DNA of 6,774 bases from positions 1 through 6,774 of the forward strand of contig JAHDDM010000070.1 in the NCBI GenBank assembly GCA_020629355.1. The letters run 5' to 3'. Numbering within the stretch: position 1 is the stretch's first letter; every line of letters begins with the position of its first letter. The notes below the pieces were generated by a model. It was not told where the DNA came from. It was given only the letters and a program-made list of their open reading frames with translations, and did not search any database. This document shows, one piece after another, positions 1 through 6,358 of the stretch. Both the position numbers and the translations under genes were made by a program. Source of the stretch: Rhodospirillaceae bacterium. GTDB taxonomy: Bacteria > Pseudomonadota > Alphaproteobacteria > JABSOH01.

Positions 1-480
1 GACGTGATCAACAAGGATATTGGCGTGTTGGAAGCCTGTAAAGATGGCTTTGCCTTCTGTAAGCTGGTCAAAGTCGTATGGGCTGCCTTGCTTGAGAATA
101 TCAAAGCCGCGCGCGCCTTCCAAGGAGATAGTGCAGAAATAATCGCTGGTTTCGATCAACGACACCCAAGGGGTCTCTGGGCGGTTGATGGTCAGTTTCA
201 TCAACCAGTCCTGTGCCTGTAGGTGATTGTCACAGCACAGCAACAGCTGATCAGGGCCTTGCCAGTAGAGATTGAGCCCTTCGCCGCGTATGGTCTCGGT
301 GACTTGAGGACACCGAACGGTGAAAAGACTTCTGAACCAATGATCAAACTCAGGACTTTCTTGATCCCCACGTATGGTCAGGATACCTCTGGCAGGGGCA
401 ACGGATAGGGTGATCCCTTCTGCTGTATGGTTCAGGCCAGCAAGAGGCAGGGTTATTTCAGGTGCTGTTGTCTCAACCAC
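1..480 (-). CDS. soxG: Sarcosine oxidase gamma subunit (partial, 3' end beyond window)
   Basis: Gamma subunit of heterotetrameric sarcosine oxidase. In this family it packs against the GcvT-like half of the alpha subunit to form the folate-binding part of the cytoplasmic complex. Translation from a GTG at 480-478 stays open for 160 codons to the window edge, so roughly 20-50 residues are probably missing. Recognisable segments are PLAGLNHTAEGITLSVAP near the N-terminus, a central GEGLNLYWQGPDQLLL, and WVSLIETSDYFCTISLEG followed by GARGFDIL further on. The GTG was chosen because GAGGGG lies 10 bases upstream (496-491) and no ATG fits. An in-frame GTG at 519 has no comparable ribosome site. 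The start overlaps the soxA stop by 8 bases, suggesting translational coupling. It is the last recognised member of the soxBDAG operon here. Family call is firm; the C-terminus cannot be judged. Confidence 0.94.
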   Translation of the reverse strand, partial: MVETTAPEITLPLAGLNHTAEGITLSVAPARGILTIRGDQESPEFDHWFRSLFTVRCPQVTETIRGEGLNLYWQGPDQLLLCCDNHLQAQDWLMKLTINRPETPWVSLIETSDYFCTISLEGARGFDILKQGSPYDFDQLTEGKAIFTGFQHANILVDHV

Positions 481-3400
481 GGGCTTTGCCCCCCTCTTTA
501 TCGTAGAACACGGGATCACAGACGGTCATTGCGGTGCTGCTGTTGTCTGCTGGATTGACGGCATACACGGTTTCACCCATACGCGCGCGACCGTTGCGTA
601 ACACCGCCATGGCAATCGGATAATCCAGAACTGGTGAATAATAGCTTGAGGTCACATGACCCAAGGTCTGCATCGGCGGGTTTGCGGTTGCGGTCTCGAT
701 GATATGCGTACCCTCTGGCAGGACTGTTTTACCATCATTCGTGGTCAGGCCAACAAGCTGTTTGCGCCCAGACCGTGCGCTATCGCTGCGTCTTAAAGAG
801 CGTTTGCCGAGGAAATCTGGCTTTTTCTTCGAGACCAGCCAGTCTAATCCCGCATCATCAGGCGTCACTGTGCCATCGGTGTCTTGTCCAACGATAATAA
901 AGCCTTTTTCGGCTCTGAGCAGGTGCATGGTTTCTGTGCCATAGGGTGTAATGCCGTACTCTTTTCCCGCCACCATGAGGGCTTGCCAGAGCGCCAAGCC
1001 ATAGCGTGCTGGCACGTTAATCTCAAAGGCAATCTCGCCCGTGAAGCTGATACGGAAAATCCGTGCAGGGATTCCAGCAATATTGGCCTCAGTATAGGCC
1101 ATGAACGGCAAGGTTTCGGCATCAATAGCAGTATCGGTTACAGACTGAAGAATGTCGCGTGCCTTGGGACCATTTAAGGCCACCACAGCCCAATGGTCTG
1201 TGACGGATGTTGCATGTACCTGCCAGTCACGCCATTCGGTTTGCAGCATCTCTTCAATCCAGCCAAGAACGCTTGCTGCGCCGCCCGTGGTGGTGGTCAT
1301 GTGGTAATGGTGCGTATCAAGGCGCGAGGTCACGCCATCATCGAAAATCATGCCATGTTCGTTCAGCATGATACCGTAGCGACATCGCCCAACAGGCAGT
1401 TTATCCCAAGCATTGGTATAGAGCATATTCAGAAGCTTGACACAGTCTGGGCCTTGCAGGTCTATCTTGCCTAGGGTTGAGCCATCAAAGATACCGCATG
1501 TTGTACGCACCGCAAGGGATTCGCGCTGGACCGCCTGATACATATCTTCGCCAGCTTGCGGATAGTAACGGGCGCGTTTCCAGTCACCAACATCTTCAAA
1601 TATTGCGCCATGATCAACGTGCCAGTGATGAATTGGTGTGGGACGTATCTGTTCGTACAGCCCTTTGCGTGATGCGCCGCCCAATGCGCCAAAGGAAAGC
1701 GGTGTAAAGGGTGGGCGGTAGGTAGTGATTCCGACCTCTGGTATCGGTTTACCCGCAATATCCGCCAGAATCCCGATAGCATTCATATTGCCAAGCTTAC
1801 CCTGATCCGTTCCCATGCCCGTGGTGGTATAGCGTTTCACCAGCTCGACGCTACGGAAGCCTTCACGGCGGGCAAGGGCAATACCCGCTGCTGTAGAGTC
1901 GTTCTGGACATCAACAAAGCGTTTGGCTTTGTCTTGAGCCGCCGGCACAATAAACAGGGGCTTTACTATCTGCTCATGTTGGTCACTTGGGGCGTGGATA
2001 GTGGCCAGGGTTGGCTCTGCACCAGAAAGGCCGAGTCTTTTTGCAGCTTCAATGCCTGTTTGATGACCCGATTGCAGGCATTGGCTTAGGGTATTGTCGC
2101 CATTACAGCTGCCTGCTGCAAGAGCAGCGCACGAGATTGTATCAGGAACATAGCCTTGAATGTCTTCGCGGAAACGTAAAGTGCCCTTTGCCTGAGACCA
2201 TAAATGCACCGTTGGCGTCCAGCCGCTTGAGACCGCGAGAATATCTGCGGAAACCGTGCGCTTGGATTTTTTATCCAGCGTATCATCGGGATTGAGCTGG
2301 TGGCTATGCACCTCGCGTATACGCGCACCACCAGAGCAGTTGGTCACGGCAGCATTCATTTGGATAATCGCACCGCGCTGTAAGGCGAGTCTGGCATCAG
2401 GGCTATCGGTGCTGGAGCGGTAATCGATAATCTGTACTGTACTGCCGATACGCAACAGATCAAGAGCGGTGCGGTAGGCCGAATCATTGTTGGTGAACAG
2501 AGCAACATTTCGCCCTGCATCAAGGCCATAATGATTGATATAACCGCGTAATGACCCTGAGGTCATTATACCGGGGCGGTCATTATTACCAAACACAGGG
2601 CCGCGTTCAATCGCACCTGTGGCCAGAATCACTTGTTTGGCACGAAAACGCCAGAGAATCTGCCGCAATCTCTGTCCCGAAGGCTTCTGTTTTTCATCAA
2701 TTCGTTGCGCGCCCACCAGATGATTTTGATGACCATAATGGGTGATGGTGGTGGCAGGTAACAGGCGAACATTCGGCATTGCCTGTAATTCTGCTAAAGT
2801 CTGGTCTCGCCATTCTTTCGGGCTAAGACCATCAATCTGTACCGCAATTTCTGAATCGGCAACATCGGCAGAAGGCTCGTTCAAAAGACTGCCACCCATT
2901 GCGTTGCGCTCATCCGCCAACACGATTTTTGCGCCAAGCCGCCCTGCTGCCAAGGCTGCTGTAAGGCCGGCTGCACCGCCGCCAATGATCAAAAGATCAG
3001 TATGTTCGTGGACATGGCAGTAATGATCGGGATCAGGCAGTTTCGAGGCCACACCCAGACCCGCAGAACGTCTGATCCATTTTTCGTACCATAGCCACCA
3101 GTCTTTCGGCCACATGAAGGTCTTGTAGTAAAATCCCGCAGGCAGGAGTGCGCTAAAAAGCTGGTTGATCGACAGCAAATCAAAATGCACATTCGGCCAG
3201 CAGTTTTGCGATTTTGCTTCAAGTCCTTCGTACAGAGGCAGCATGGTCGCCAAGATATTCGGCTGGCTGTACGCACCTGTTTCGAGCTGTACCATGCCAT
3301 TCGGTTCTTCTGGACCATTGGTCATAATCCCACGCGGACGGTGGTACTTGAAGCTCCGACCGACCAACTGAACGCCGTTTGCCAACAGAGCCGAGGCCAG

Positions 3401-3496
3401 CGTATCGCCGTCAAAACCGGTATAGTTATGCCCGTTAAAACGAAATGAGATCGGGGTGTTGCGGTCAATATGACCGCCTTGTTCGCTACGCTGCAT
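473..3496 (-). CDS. soxA: Sarcosine oxidase alpha subunit, 1007 aa
   Basis: Large subunit of heterotetrameric sarcosine oxidase. Residues about 15-105 form the ferredoxin-like N-terminal domain (FDGDTLASALLANGV, RSFKYHRPRG), with no 2Fe-2S cysteine cluster, as usual in TSOX. A dinucleotide-binding fold begins at about 166 with GGGAAG at 172-177 and continues through ATGAIERGPVFGNNDRPG (292-309). In characterised TSOX this site holds NAD+. A SoxA-type linker domain follows (VDVQNDST at 528, YTTTGMGTDQGK at 556-567). The C-terminal half, about 615-1000, resembles glycine cleavage T protein (GIMLNEHGMIFDDGV, SFTGEIAFEI, YGTETMHLLRAEKGF). There the imine product's one-carbon unit is passed to tetrahydrofolate as 5,10-methylene-THF. 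The length is normal for the family. The ATG at 3496 shares one base with the soxD stop (TGATG), and AGAGGA lies 9 bases upstream. The reading frame is intact. Confidence 0.97.
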   Translation of the reverse strand: MQRSEQGGHIDRNTPISFRFNGHNYTGFDGDTLASALLANGVQLVGRSFKYHRPRGIMTNGPEEPNGMVQLETGAYSQPNILATMLPLYEGLEAKSQNCWPNVHFDLLSINQLFSALLPAGFYYKTFMWPKDWWLWYEKWIRRSAGLGVASKLPDPDHYCHVHEHTDLLIIGGGAAGLTAALAAGRLGAKIVLADERNAMGGSLLNEPSADVADSEIAVQIDGLSPKEWRDQTLAELQAMPNVRLLPATTITHYGHQNHLVGAQRIDEKQKPSGQRLRQILWRFRAKQVILATGAIERGPVFGNNDRPGIMTSGSLRGYINHYGLDAGRNVALFTNNDSAYRTALDLLRIGSTVQIIDYRSSTDSPDARLALQRGAIIQMNAAVTNCSGGARIREVHSHQLNPDDTLDKKSKRTVSADILAVSSGWTPTVHLWSQAKGTLRFREDIQGYVPDTISCAALAAGSCNGDNTLSQCLQSGHQTGIEAAKRLGLSGAEPTLATIHAPSDQHEQIVKPLFIVPAAQDKAKRFVDVQNDSTAAGIALARREGFRSVELVKRYTTTGMGTDQGKLGNMNAIGILADIAGKPIPEVGITTYRPPFTPLSFGALGGASRKGLYEQIRPTPIHHWHVDHGAIFEDVGDWKRARYYPQAGEDMYQAVQRESLAVRTTCGIFDGSTLGKIDLQGPDCVKLLNMLYTNAWDKLPVGRCRYGIMLNEHGMIFDDGVTSRLDTHHYHMTTTTGGAASVLGWIEEMLQTEWRDWQVHATSVTDHWAVVALNGPKARDILQSVTDTAIDAETLPFMAYTEANIAGIPARIFRISFTGEIAFEINVPARYGLALWQALMVAGKEYGITPYGTETMHLLRAEKGFIIVGQDTDGTVTPDDAGLDWLVSKKKPDFLGKRSLRRSDSARSGRKQLVGLTTNDGKTVLPEGTHIIETATANPPMQTLGHVTSSYYSPVLDYPIAMAVLRNGRARMGETVYAVNPADNSSTAMTVCDPVFYDKEGGKARG

Positions 3497-3786
3497 CAGT
3501 AGGAGTCCTCTGGCAGTGGGGGTAAGGGGTCTTCAGGGCGATAACTGGCGGCAATGGCATCAGAAGCCGTATTGCGCAACAGATTAAACCAGCGACCACA
3601 GCCGCTGGAATGCACCCAGCGCTCTCTGTACCAGCCTTTGACATTGTTGCGGTAAAAGACATATTGCGCCCATTCCGCATCGTCTAGGGTCTCAGGGTCT
3701 TCAGGGCGGGTAATGTGCGCTTCGCCGTGGGTGGTGAACTCAGATTGATCACGCGTACCGCACCAAGGACAATCGATGATGAACAT
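3496..3786 (-). CDS. soxD: Sarcosine oxidase delta subunit, zinc-binding, 96 aa
   Basis: Small zinc-binding subunit of heterotetrameric sarcosine oxidase. It opens with FIIDCPWCG, giving Cys6 and Cys9, and a second cluster WVHSSGCGRWFN gives His59 and Cys63. These are the four zinc ligands at the positions known from crystallised TSOX, so the metal site should be intact. The central stretch ARITRP-like to WAQYVFYRNNVKGWYRERW is typical of the family, and the acidic, proline-rich tail (PEDPLPPLPEDSY) is usual. The ATG at 3786 has AAGGGG 7 bases upstream (3799-3794) and lies 14 bases after the soxB stop. The stop shares a base with the soxA start. The position between soxB and soxA is the standard order and supports the call. 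No enzymatic activity is expected of this subunit by itself. Confidence 0.96.
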   Translation of the reverse strand: MFIIDCPWCGTRDQSEFTTHGEAHITRPEDPETLDDAEWAQYVFYRNNVKGWYRERWVHSSGCGRWFNLLRNTASDAIAASYRPEDPLPPLPEDSY

Positions 3787-3800
3787 AAAATTTCCCCTTT

Positions 3801-5081
3801 TTAGTGCATGACGGCCGCTGCCGCCGCCTCGTCAATTAACGCGCCAGTGCTGAAACGATCCATGCCAAAAGGCGCGGCTATGTCGTGCATCTCGCCCTTG
3901 GCAATAGAATGGGCAAAGACATGACCCGAACCTGGTGTTGCCTTGAAGCCTCCTGTACCCCAACCGCAATTAAAGAATAAATTCTCAATGGGGGTTTTCG
4001 TGATAATCGGACTGCGGTCTCTGGTGACATCCACGATCCCTGCCCATTGCCGCAACATCCGCAATCTGGCGACAAAGGGATAGAGCTCTAGTAAAGGCTG
4101 TACCGCATGATCAAACAGATCAAACGAACCGCGTTGGGTATAGGAAACGTAATTGTCTGAACCTGCACCGATAACCAACTCGCCCTTATCGGATTGGCTC
4201 ATATAGATATGGACGCTATTCGACATCACCACGGTATCAAAACACGGCTTGATCGGCTCAGAAACAAAAGCCTGTAAAGGGACACTCTCAAGAGGCATAC
4301 GGAATCCTGCCATTTCTGCCAATACCGAAGAATGCCCCGCAGCCACGACACCGACCTTGCCAGCGCGAATAACCCCTTTTGGTGTCTGCACGCCTTTGAC
4401 AACGCCGTTTTCAATCACAAAGTCTTCGACAGGGCAATTTTCGATAATATCTACCCCCATCTGATCGGCGGCACGGGCATAACCCCACGCCACCGCATCA
4501 TGGCGCGCATTGCCAGCACGGGCTTGGTATAATCCGCCTAATACAGGATAACGGCCGTGGATATTGATTAACGGCACCTTCTCTTTGACTTCCTCTGCAC
4601 TGAGTAAAGTCGAATCGATCCCGTTCAAATTCAATGCGTGATAATGCCGTGCGGCAACCTGTTGATCGTGGACATTATGCGATAGCATAATGACACCGCG
4701 CGGGCTGAACATGACATTATAATTCAGGTCTTGTGACAGTCCTTCCCAGAGATCATGGGCGTGACCATACAGCCTGGCACTTTCATCACAGAGATAATTC
4801 GAGCGGATAATGGTGGTATTCCGCGCGGTATTGCCGCCCGCAAGCCAGCCTTTTTCCAGGACTGCAATGCGCCCAACATTGGTTTCTTTGGCCAAATAAT
4901 AAGCGGTTGCCAGACCATGACCGCCACCGCCAACGATGATCACATCATATTCTGGCTGCGGCTCAGGACTACGCCATGCCGCTTGCCAGCCTTGATGGCC
5001 TTGCATGGCTTGCCGCGCAAGCGAGAATATCGAATATTTTTGCGGTGGCTTTTTGCCTGCACGCGGTAATGGTCTGGTCAT
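3801..5081 (-). CDS. soxB: Sarcosine oxidase beta subunit, flavoprotein, 426 aa
   Basis: Catalytic flavoprotein subunit, a DAO-type oxidoreductase. It oxidises sarcosine with FAD and passes electrons to covalently bound FMN and then O2, giving H2O2. The FAD fingerprint is YDVIIVGGGGHGLATAYYLAKE (GGGGHG at 51-56), followed by NTTIIRSNYL (88-97). RHDAVAWGYARAA (193-205) contains His194, which by alignment from memory is the histidine that links FMN in characterised TSOX. GELVIGAG, RQWAGIVDVTRDRSPII (344-360) and NCGWGTGGFKATPGSG (371-386) complete the fold. The start at 5081 was chosen because GAGGGG sits 9 bases upstream (5096-5091). The longer frame from 5117 adds 12 residues without a good ribosome site and overlaps the candidate promoter. 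Even so, the residues before the usual KYSIFSL segment form a short basic, proline-rich extension. First gene of the sox operon in this window. Confidence 0.97.
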   Translation of the reverse strand: MTRPLPRAGKKPPQKYSIFSLARQAMQGHQGWQAAWRSPEPQPEYDVIIVGGGGHGLATAYYLAKETNVGRIAVLEKGWLAGGNTARNTTIIRSNYLCDESARLYGHAHDLWEGLSQDLNYNVMFSPRGVIMLSHNVHDQQVAARHYHALNLNGIDSTLLSAEEVKEKVPLINIHGRYPVLGGLYQARAGNARHDAVAWGYARAADQMGVDIIENCPVEDFVIENGVVKGVQTPKGVIRAGKVGVVAAGHSSVLAEMAGFRMPLESVPLQAFVSEPIKPCFDTVVMSNSVHIYMSQSDKGELVIGAGSDNYVSYTQRGSFDLFDHAVQPLLELYPFVARLRMLRQWAGIVDVTRDRSPIITKTPIENLFFNCGWGTGGFKATPGSGHVFAHSIAKGEMHDIAAPFGMDRFSTGALIDEAAAAAVMH

Positions 5082-5090
5082 AAATTCTCG

Positions 5091-5096
5091 CCCCTC
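5091..5096 (-). promoter_or_regulatory. soxB ribosome binding site
   Basis: GAGGGG on the minus strand ends 9 bases before the ATG at 5081. It decides the soxB start in favour of 5081 over the upstream in-frame ATG at 5117. Confidence 0.7.
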
Positions 5097-5105
5097 AAAA
5101 GAACA

Positions 5106-5142
5106 CTTATACTGCACTTACGGCATCTGTGTCCCCTGTCAA
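5106..5142 (-). promoter_or_regulatory. Candidate sox operon promoter
   Basis: On the minus strand, upstream of soxB, there is a perfect TTGACA (5142-5137) and a TATAAG (5111-5106). They are 25 bases apart, too far for one standard sigma-70 promoter. TATAAG paired with GGGACA (5135-5130) gives an 18-base spacer and a workable promoter, with transcription starting about 20 bases before the soxB ATG. TTGACA could instead belong to a second, weaker promoter or to an operator. GACA occurs twice here, separated by GGG. No regulator gene lies in the window. The location fits; the exact elements are uncertain. Confidence 0.35.
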
Positions 5143-5244
5143 TAGATTTTTTGTATAGAGCGGTTTTTGATCATAGATAAAGCGAGCGTATTTTTGATAA
5201 TGAGAATTTTTAGATTGGATCATTGATGAGTCTTGTGCATCACC

Positions 5245-5307
5245 CTAAAACGGGTTCTCTTTTTGCTGTAAATTTCTACTACAGATTGTTCGTGTATGTC
5301 GTTTCAT
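5245..5307 (-). CDS. Possible 20-aa small protein or leader peptide (unproven)
   Basis: A 20-codon frame, MKRHTRTICS then RNLQQKENPF, ends in TAG. Its ATG at 5307 is preceded by a perfect AGGAGG (5320-5315) at 7-base spacing, the strongest ribosome site in the window. The peptide is basic, has one cysteine, and shows no membrane segment, signal peptide or repeated regulatory codons. A weak 4-bp hairpin (ACCC and GGGT, 5242-5255) overlaps the stop. It lies 163 bases upstream of the soxB start on the same strand, so it could be a sox leader, an independent small protein, or the start of a gene cut off by the insertion that left the neighbouring transposase relic. The same frame can be read back to 5475 without a better start. 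I do not recognise it, and it may not be a gene. Confidence 0.25.
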   Translation of the reverse strand: MKRHTRTICSRNLQQKENPF

Positions 5308-5352
5308 TACTTTTCCTCCTGTTCTCATCAACAGCAGAAATGTCTCCCTTAA

Positions 5353-5565
5353 ATCAAAAATGAGCGTAGGATATCTTTCTTGTCGTTTGTAAAACGAAGA
5401 ATGGCAAAGTTCAATAGTCTCACAGATCAAAAGTTCTATCTGCACCTCAAAGAAACAGAGTGGCGATGGAAGCACACATCTGATAACATATACAGATTAT
5501 TCCTAAAGTATTTTAGGCAAACTGGTGATTCTGGATGTACCAGCCAAATGAAAGGAATATTATAA
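5353..5565 (+). pseudogene. IS1595/ISXO2-like transposase C-terminal relic
   Basis: An open frame of 70 codons with no proper start resembles the last part of an IS1595-family (ISXO2-like) transposase. KRRMAKFNSL is followed by FYLHLKETEWRW and then by NIYRLFLKYFRQ. In intact members the order is a motif like NxIESFWSFAKRRLxKF, then FYLHLKExEFRxN, then LYxLLLK. Here the first motif is worn to RISFLSFVKRRMAKF, so the expected final catalytic Glu is missing. A stop (TAA at 5350) lies directly upstream, and the first three quarters of the protein is absent. The match is from memory of the family pattern, not a search. The frame's TAA shares a base with the yciI ATG (TAATG), so the relic's tail sequence now carries the yciI ribosome site. 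Confidence 0.62.
5502..5517. repeat. Small palindrome upstream of yciI
   Basis: CCTAAA and TTTAGG flank a 4-base centre GTAT, giving a near-perfect 16-base palindrome 48 bases before the yciI ATG. It lies within the transposase relic frame. It could be an operator, a piece of an old insertion sequence end, or chance in AT-rich DNA. There is no T-run after it on the plus strand, so a terminator is unlikely. Confidence 0.3.
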
Positions 5566-5864
5566 TGACAAGATGGGTGGTGATTTTTCGCGACCAGCCC
5601 GAAATGCTGAAAATTCGCTCAGATAAAGCTCGAAGGGATGCGCATGTTTCTTACGCAAAAGCGCATCCCGAACTTTTGATAGGCGGAGGAATTAAATCAG
5701 ATATTGAGGCTGACTTCTGCGGTGCTCTATGGGTTGTTGAGGCTGGTAGTCGGCAAGAGGTAGAAAACCTCATCGCAGCTGATCCATTTTATGTCGCTCA
5801 GTATAGAAAATATGAAATATTTACTTGGGGAAAAATCTTGGAAGATCAAACCGTAACTTTGTAG
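5565..5864 (+). CDS. YciI-family protein, 99 aa
   Basis: A small protein of the YciI-like family, which has a ferredoxin-like alpha/beta fold of dimeric type. The sequence begins TRWVVIFRDQPE, then ARRDAHVSYAKAHP (22-35), a glycine-rich LLIGGGIKSD (37-46), GALWVVEAGSRQEVENLIAADPFYVAQ (DPF at 73-75) and a closing YEIFTWGKI. His27 corresponds to the conserved histidine thought to be part of the active site in this family; I cannot place its acidic partner with confidence. Cellular function is unknown for most members. Length is typical. The ATG at 5565 has AAGGA 8 bases upstream (5552-5556); an in-frame ATG at 5535 lacks a good site. The gene is divergent from sox and convergent with hspQ. A role linked to sarcosine oxidation is only a guess from position. 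Confidence 0.86.
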   Translation: MTRWVVIFRDQPEMLKIRSDKARRDAHVSYAKAHPELLIGGGIKSDIEADFCGALWVVEAGSRQEVENLIAADPFYVAQYRKYEIFTWGKILEDQTVTL

Positions 5865-5915
5865 CTGTCTTGTACTGTTCCCATTTTAGCAGGCATTTTT
5901 TATTGAGTCTTGATC
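5865..5915. other. Short convergent gap, no clear terminator
   Basis: A 51-base space between the ends of yciI and hspQ. It contains a T-run (ATTTTTTATT, about 5895-5904), but I could not pair a convincing GC-rich stem on either strand. Termination here may be weak, or may depend on Rho. Confidence 0.4.
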
Positions 5916-6278
5916 CTAATGTTTTCTTTGGCGGGTCTGCAAGCCTGTTTTTATCGAACCGCTAAAAAAGGCTTCAATGGCTTCGTGCTTGATGGGTGTG
6001 TCTGAGGTATCAGGAACAAGATTTTGCTCAGAAACATAAGCAATGTAGCGATGATCTTCGTCATTTTCTGCCAAGAGATGATAAAATGGCTGGTCTTTAC
6101 GGGGTCGGATGTTCTCTGGAATGTTTTCGTACCATTCTTCGGAATTGCTGAAATACGGGTCAACATCGAAAATGATGCCGCGAAACGGGAATATCCGATG
6201 CTTTACCTGAGCGCCAAGCGGAAACTTTGCCGTAAGGATGGGCATTTCGTCTTGTAATTCCATTTTATCTTTCGTCAC
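5916..6278 (-). CDS. hspQ: Heat shock protein HspQ (YccV-like)
   Basis: HspQ is a small heat-induced protein that binds hemimethylated DNA in vitro in E. coli and modulates protein quality control, including Lon-dependent degradation in some bacteria. The YccV-like domain runs from AKFPLGAQVKHR (residues 17-28) through FPFRGIIFDVDPYFSNSEEWY (30-50), RPRKDQPFYHLLAEN (58-72) and AYVSEQNLVPD (80-90). This wording is characteristic of the alphaproteobacterial form. The tail after about residue 104 is basic (QTRQRKH). Three starts are possible: TTG at 6293, GTG at 6278 and ATG at 6263. I chose GTG because AAGGA (6290-6286) lies 7 bases before it, and because the predicted transcription start near 6305 leaves too little room for a ribosome site at the TTG. 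The domain is complete with any of the three. Confidence 0.9.
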   Translation of the reverse strand: MTKDKMELQDEMPILTAKFPLGAQVKHRIFPFRGIIFDVDPYFSNSEEWYENIPENIRPRKDQPFYHLLAENDEDHRYIAYVSEQNLVPDTSDTPIKHEAIEAFFSGSIKTGLQTRQRKH

Positions 6279-6285
6279 GATTGCA

Positions 6286-6290
6286 TCCTT
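6286..6290 (-). promoter_or_regulatory. hspQ ribosome binding site deciding a GTG start
   Basis: AAGGA on the minus strand is followed after 7 bases by GTG at 6278. For the TTG at 6293 this site would be inside the gene, and the ATG at 6263 has no purine-rich site of similar quality at the right distance. Confidence 0.5.
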
Positions 6291-6307
6291 CAATACTGCT
6301 TTCTTCT

Positions 6308-6341
6308 CTTAAATATGGAAGCGATTGGCTTTTCTGTCAAG
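6308..6341 (-). promoter_or_regulatory. hspQ promoter, heat-shock sigma (RpoH) type
   Basis: On the minus strand CTTGACA (6341-6335) is followed after 17 bases by CATATTTAAG (6317-6308). The -35 fits both sigma-70 (TTGACA) and the CTTG of RpoH. The -10 matches the alphaproteobacterial RpoH pattern CYTATNTNNG at all but one fixed position. Transcription would start near 6305, about 27 bases before the chosen GTG. A heat-shock promoter fits the known regulation of hspQ. Confidence 0.55.
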
Positions 6342-6358
6342 TTCTGCTGTGCTTTCAT

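Larger units (their letters stand above)
5082..5564. other. AT-rich intergenic region between soxB and yciI
   Basis: A 483-base gap between divergent genes, clearly richer in A and T than the sox genes (21 G/C of 60 in row 5341-5400, against 31 of 60 in row 3061-3120 in soxA). It contains the candidate sox promoter, a 20-codon minus-strand frame (5245-5307), a transposase C-terminal relic on the plus strand (5353-5565) and a small palindrome (5502-5517). There is also an imperfect direct repeat, TTTTTGAT at 5164 and 5191, of unknown meaning. I found no tRNA, no glycine-riboswitch-like core and no strong terminator. The composition and the relic suggest this segment was assembled by an insertion and later decay. 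Confidence 0.6.

Noticed and set aside
884..1177. Plus-strand open frames of 60-100 codons inside soxA
   Set aside because: They lie opposite an intact, strongly recognisable soxA frame, lack ribosome sites and show no family resemblance.
15..3496. 2Fe-2S cluster in the N-terminal domain of SoxA
   Set aside because: The ferredoxin-like domain is present but has no cluster of cysteines, as is normal for heterotetrameric sarcosine oxidase and unlike related multi-subunit dehydrogenases.
5082..5350. Glycine riboswitch upstream of soxB
   Set aside because: Glycine riboswitches sometimes precede glycine-related genes, but I found neither the paired aptamer core nor its conserved helices on the minus strand.
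5245..5475. 76-codon minus-strand frame covering most of the soxB-yciI gap
   Set aside because: Its upstream part has no ribosome site and lies opposite the transposase relic. Only the last 20 codons, with the AGGAGG site, are worth considering.
5865..5915. Bidirectional terminator between yciI and hspQ
   Set aside because: There is a T-run but no stem that pairs convincingly on either strand.
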